The notes below the pieces were generated by a model, which saw only the letters and a program-made list of their open reading frames with translations, was not told where the DNA came from and did not search any database. A stretch of 64,000 nt of DNA from Cristatella mucedo (Eukaryota > Bryozoa > Phylactolaemata > Cristatellidae): contig WPIO01000001.1 of the NCBI GenBank assembly GCA_009760855.2, positions 4,424,001 through 4,488,000 of the forward strand. The letters are read 5' to 3'. Made by a program: the position numbers and the translations under genes. Of this stretch, positions 1-64,000 are shown one piece after another (the first letter of the stretch is position 1; every line of letters starts with the position of its first letter).

Positions 1-2857
1 TACACCGCCGAGTTTGTTGTTAAAATGGCACCGTAAGGAGTCAGGTGAGCTTAAGTTGGATGGATATTTACAGAATGAGCTACTGATTGTAAGTTGCTTG
101 TAATTTCCGCGCGAGCCCAAATTATTACAGATGCAGTGGGTGGTTAATCTTCTAACTATACTGAGACTTGCTAATATGGGCGTCACCCTTTGAAGCGAAG
201 AGGTTGGATACGATGCTTTAATCGTTTTAATTGAACTGGGCTACTGTGCATCGTTCATTTTTTGCAAGGTCGAAGCAATCATTTGATGGATACCAAGTAG
301 AGAATTTTCAAAAAGATCGAAAGGTTATCATTCCTGGATGTCGCAAGCAGACTTTACGAACTGATGGTCAAGGTTTTTTTAACTGGAGAGTTCTACACAG
401 AGACTTTTACCAGTTGCGGCAGCATCATCTTTCATTACAGCGAGCATCAAGGATTACATGTCTTCATATGGAAACCAAATTCTTACGTTTCATTGTACAA
501 ATTTACTTAGATTATGAGAAACTTTGGTGCAGCTAAGTGCTTGATATATAGAAAATAGTTATTAAAAGATTTTGTAACTAAAACAGTTAACTTAAAACTT
601 TTGAGAAGTAGGTCAATAACGTACTGGTTGGTACTAAAGAACGAACAAACTTTAAAGAGAACAGGCGCATGGTGCTATTCTTGAAAATCAAGGCAATAAA
701 AACTTAAATAGCTTATTTTATAGGAACTACTTCGTCAAAATTTATTATGAAAAAAAAGAAGCTAGTTCAATTTTGCATGAATCAAGAACATGAAAGAACT
801 CAACGAATTATCGCTTGCGTATCCTTTCAATTCACAGCTGCAAAGTATAATCAAAACATGTTCTCTGTATCATTTTGGGCACCGCCAGACCTTTCGAATA
901 GGCTATTCCGTCTATCTAACTTTTTAAAATATTCATTGAGTATTTATAAACAAATGAAAAATATCGATTTGTAACATAAAAGTCGTTAGCCCTAGGAGGG
1001 TTTGATGTTAGTACTGGTTACTTTATTCCGCTAGCTCTCCTTCTCTTAATTTACAGATGTGATAGAAGCTGAGAGAATATTTTCACTAGGTCTTCAAGGA
1101 AATATGATGAGGCTAGTTTTTTTCTTGGAAAAAACGTCGTAAACTCTGCGGTCAAGTGCGGGCCTGATTGTTTGCAGTTTTTTTCTGGTGTGTCTGACAA
1201 TGAACTGAATACACTAACGGATAGTTCAGTGGTTGCACATTAACTCCAGCCTCGTAACATTTTGTTATTTGTCATGTGAGATGCTTTCGCTGAGCCGCAA
1301 CAATTAGATGCTACATTGCCTGTCCTTCAGTCTCTTCTTGTTCCAGAGCTTTTCGTGTGCGACGTATCCAATAAGTATCTGCAGCTCGACGTTGAATGAA
1401 TACCTTACTTTTTTCTTAATTGGCGTCCATGGAAAAGGAAAGGATTTGCTGGCTTCGCCCTTTTTGTTTAGAATCCATTGATACGACTGATTCAAACATC
1501 TAAATAGCAGACATGTTATACGGTTTTCTTATGATAATTGGTGGTCATTTGAATTTCTTCAGCCTCTTTAAAATAAAAGTCCTTAAAGGCTTTTCCGGAC
1601 GTTTAATCTTGAGTTTAGGGATCTTGAAACGACTACACCTTTTACCATAGTTAAATTTCCATTTGAATTACTGTAGTAGCTTTCGCTTAAACGGGTCCCG
1701 TTTATAGCAAGCTCAGGATGTGTATCTAAAATTAGAGTTTTTGATGGTGACGTGGTTCGCCAAGTAGCAGTAATTAAAGCTGTAGTCCTGTTAATTATGT
1801 GACATCCGCTCAGTGTACCTCAAAGCTCCGCATCATGACTTCTTTACCCCAAGCAGCTCTGTCAGTGTCATGACACCTGCTTTCTCTGTAAATTTGTGAC
1901 ATTTTAAATTCATTTTCTAAAATTTTTATTGAAGCTAATTGAAGGCTCTTTGCACGTTCATTTATATTGCAATTACTTTTAATATGTTCTGCTCATTTAA
2001 TAGTTTGCAGCAATTTTTTGCCGGCATTAATGAAATGCTTATAGCGATATACGCATGTCTCTGACAATGACTGCAAAAGAATTAAAACCTCACATATATA
2101 TTGGCTTAGCTCTCCAAATTATTGTCGTGCATCTTAACAAAATAAACAGTCGGTGCTATCGTAGGTCACTGCTCGTAAGTCTCAGCGGATGCATTGTCAC
2201 TAAGAGCCACAAGGGATCGCTACACCTGACCTATAAGAACTTGATAAAAAGGCATGACTGCAGCTTTTGTATTCAAAATTCATCTTAGTACAGCCACTGT
2301 AGCGCAACAATTTCAAACATACCTATTTATAATAGAATTTAGTGGGTCCCCGTGATTCGTCCTGTATGTGCTTATGCATGCTGACACTGTGCATGCTGCC
2401 ACTAACCATACCTGCATGGTGACCCCTGTGCATGTCACTAATAATGATGCTATTCTTGTCGTTTATTGAGCACGCTACCACTAACGATTCGATCGTGCTA
2501 CCGTTGCAGAAAATGTAAAGCGCCTAAAAAGAGATTGAGTTCTCTGAGGGCGATTGATCATATGTATTATTATTAGTAATTTTATACCGAGGCAAACGGT
2601 TTCTTTCTAGTACAAATTTCTACATAGAATCATTCTAGGGTGCATACATTGTTCAAATTGGATTCATTTTATTTTGAAAAACTCCTTAGAAACATCACGT
2701 GTAATGCGAGTAGCAATTGCAGAAATTACACAACTTGAAACGTTTTTGTGGCTCCAAGAAGCTCCCATTCTTGGTTACTGCATGCAATGTTTTCCATCTT
2801 TATATATCTCTGGTAATTGTTAATTATGCACATGCAATGTTCGACATTTACTTGCAG
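1..2857. other. Upstream intronic region with possible uncertain exons
   Basis: Probably intron of the same gene, since the first secure exon at 2858 begins inside a PKD repeat. A partial exon may end near base 34 (CC|GTAAGG) or base 46 (CAG|GTGAGC), but the frame is ambiguous. A stretch after the acceptor at about 1057 reads open for about 28 codons to a weak GTAAAC donor, but its phase does not connect to 2858. A LINE tail fills 2335-2580. I recognise nothing else. Confidence 0.45.
2335..2580 (+). mobile_element. LINE family A 3' tail fragment
   Basis: Truncated CR1/L2-like retrotransposon end. It holds the family's 3' UTR followed by the self-complementary terminal block (GTAAAGCGCC, a GAGATTGAGTTCTCTGAGGGC core) and an ATT-rich tail. 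The same block recurs many times in both orientations in this window. Confidence 0.75.
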
Positions 2858-63087
<60,230 letters not shown>

Positions 63088-63480
63088 GTACAAAGCTGCT
63101 TTGCAGGGCTTCAGGCTTGCAGTGAGTGACTAATTAATGCTTGAAATGTAAAGAAATACTTGACTGAGAATTTCGCACGTGTAACATGACTTAAAACTAC
63201 ACTAGCTGTGACATGCTAAATTCAAAAATGATTGCTGGAAAAGACAGTTTTACTAGTACAACACTGTGATTTTTGTATCTCATCTATTCAGAACTCGGGG
63301 TGATTACCCTTGTATGCTTGAAAGCAACACCATTAACCTAGCTCACCCAAAACTCTCTGTAGTAATTAGTATCTTCTTACAGCGAAGATGTATGCAGCGT
63401 CTTTTTAATTGATTTTATAATTAAATGCCGCTTTTAGATTTAATCACTTGATTATCATCAATCTTAACCCTCCCAATATC

Positions 63481-63538
<58 letters not shown>

Positions 63539-63984
63539 TCAATGTTTCCTAAATAACTATTGCGAATCGAGTTAAACCACTTGCAACATGTCAGCTTACG
63601 AAACCATAAAATACTTTAAGACGGAGGATGATAAGGCTACTTTACCTACATTTTAATTATACAAAACCAGCAACATGGTGGAAACTCTGCCACCAAGGGT
63701 GCTTATACCTTTAGCCTCTTTGCATCGTCGTCATTTAGCCAGAATTTCCCTTCAGAAAAACATAAACTCAGCAATGCTGAAAGGCTTCCGTCCGGACGAG
63801 GTAATACAGACACACCATACTGAGAGGCGGCTTAGACTACTCAGATCACGCTGCTTTTATCTCTATCGGGGGTTTTTTGTCATCTCAGTGCTAGCTTCTG
63901 CCCATTCGCAGCTTCACTTCAGCACAATAGCCAGCTCATAATCCGCCGTACCATTTGTTAATTTCTTTTCAAAATGACAAACAG
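63088..63984. other. Probable intron 35
   Basis: Contains a (CT)n tract at 63484-63533. The segment at 63671-63800 is open and ends at GAG|GTAATA, but its acceptor is weak and its phase does not fit the exon before it. Confidence 0.6.
63484..63533. repeat. (CT)n microsatellite
   Basis: About 50 bp of CT dinucleotides, opposite in strand sense to the three (GA)n tracts. Confidence 0.98.
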
Positions 63985-64000
63985 GGGTATATTCAGATGA
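63985..64000 (+). CDS. Possible start of exon 36, cut by window end
   Basis: A pyrimidine tract (TTTCTTTTC) and ACAAACAG precede GGGTATATTCAGATGA. The two leading bases fit the phase-1 end of the exon at 62901-63087. Only 16 bases are visible, so this rests on splice signal and phase alone. Confidence 0.35.

Noticed and set aside
1058-1147. Open stretch after a TTTACAG acceptor, resembling a PKD strand
   Set aside because: The donor is weak and its phase does not connect to the next secure exon at 2858. Without RNA data it stays unsupported.
63671-63800. Possible exon starting near an ATG and ending GAG|GTAATA
   Set aside because: The acceptor has little pyrimidine tract and the phase does not fit the exon at 62901-63087. 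The peptide shows no clear match to the polycystin loop.

Overview
This is animal nuclear DNA: AT-rich, dense in microsatellites and decayed LINEs, with one spliced gene spread over almost the whole plus strand. There are no prokaryotic operons, rRNA or CRISPR arrays. The repeats (two CR1/L2-like LINE families, tRNA-headed SINE remnants, hAT-type MITEs including one resembling the SPIN/OposCharlie group) and the domain content suggest an invertebrate. A lophotrochozoan such as a mollusc or flatworm is possible, but the sequence alone does not fix the species.

The gene is a large polycystin-1 family gene (PKD1-like). I reconstruct 35 exons from 2858 to 63087. Their splice phases agree at every junction and give about 2,265 codons without a stop. 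Order: PKD (Ig-like) repeats from 2858 to about 21200, one interrupted by a Ser/Thr-rich segment; a REJ module from about 21200 to 41677; a GAIN-type region from 45516 to about 57200, carrying a furin-like RKKR site; a GPS motif over exons 57146-57288 and 57424-57634; then the first transmembrane helix, a PLAT/LH2 domain and two more membrane helices (61363-63087). The 5' end (signal peptide, LRR/WSC/lectin modules and more PKD repeats in relatives) lies upstream of the window. The remaining membrane helices and C-terminal tail lie downstream. A possible 36th exon starts at 63985.

Introns range from 84 bp to 8.3 kb and hold all the mobile DNA. LINE family A ends in a self-complementary tail followed by (ATT)n. 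LINE family B ends in a very short 3' UTR, and two of its copies are identical over about 145 bp, so it moved recently. A minus-strand LINE with endonuclease and reverse transcriptase remnants lies at 49260-51190. Two strong hairpins sit in introns at 17802-17843 and 21865-21903.

The points most worth following are: the GPS residue that is normally histidine is phenylalanine, while a furin-like site lies about 80 residues upstream; a mucin-like insertion inside a PKD fold; a SPIN-like hAT MITE in the intron before TM1; LINE insertions touching a splice acceptor and a weak splice donor; and an 84-bp intron made largely of a hairpin.
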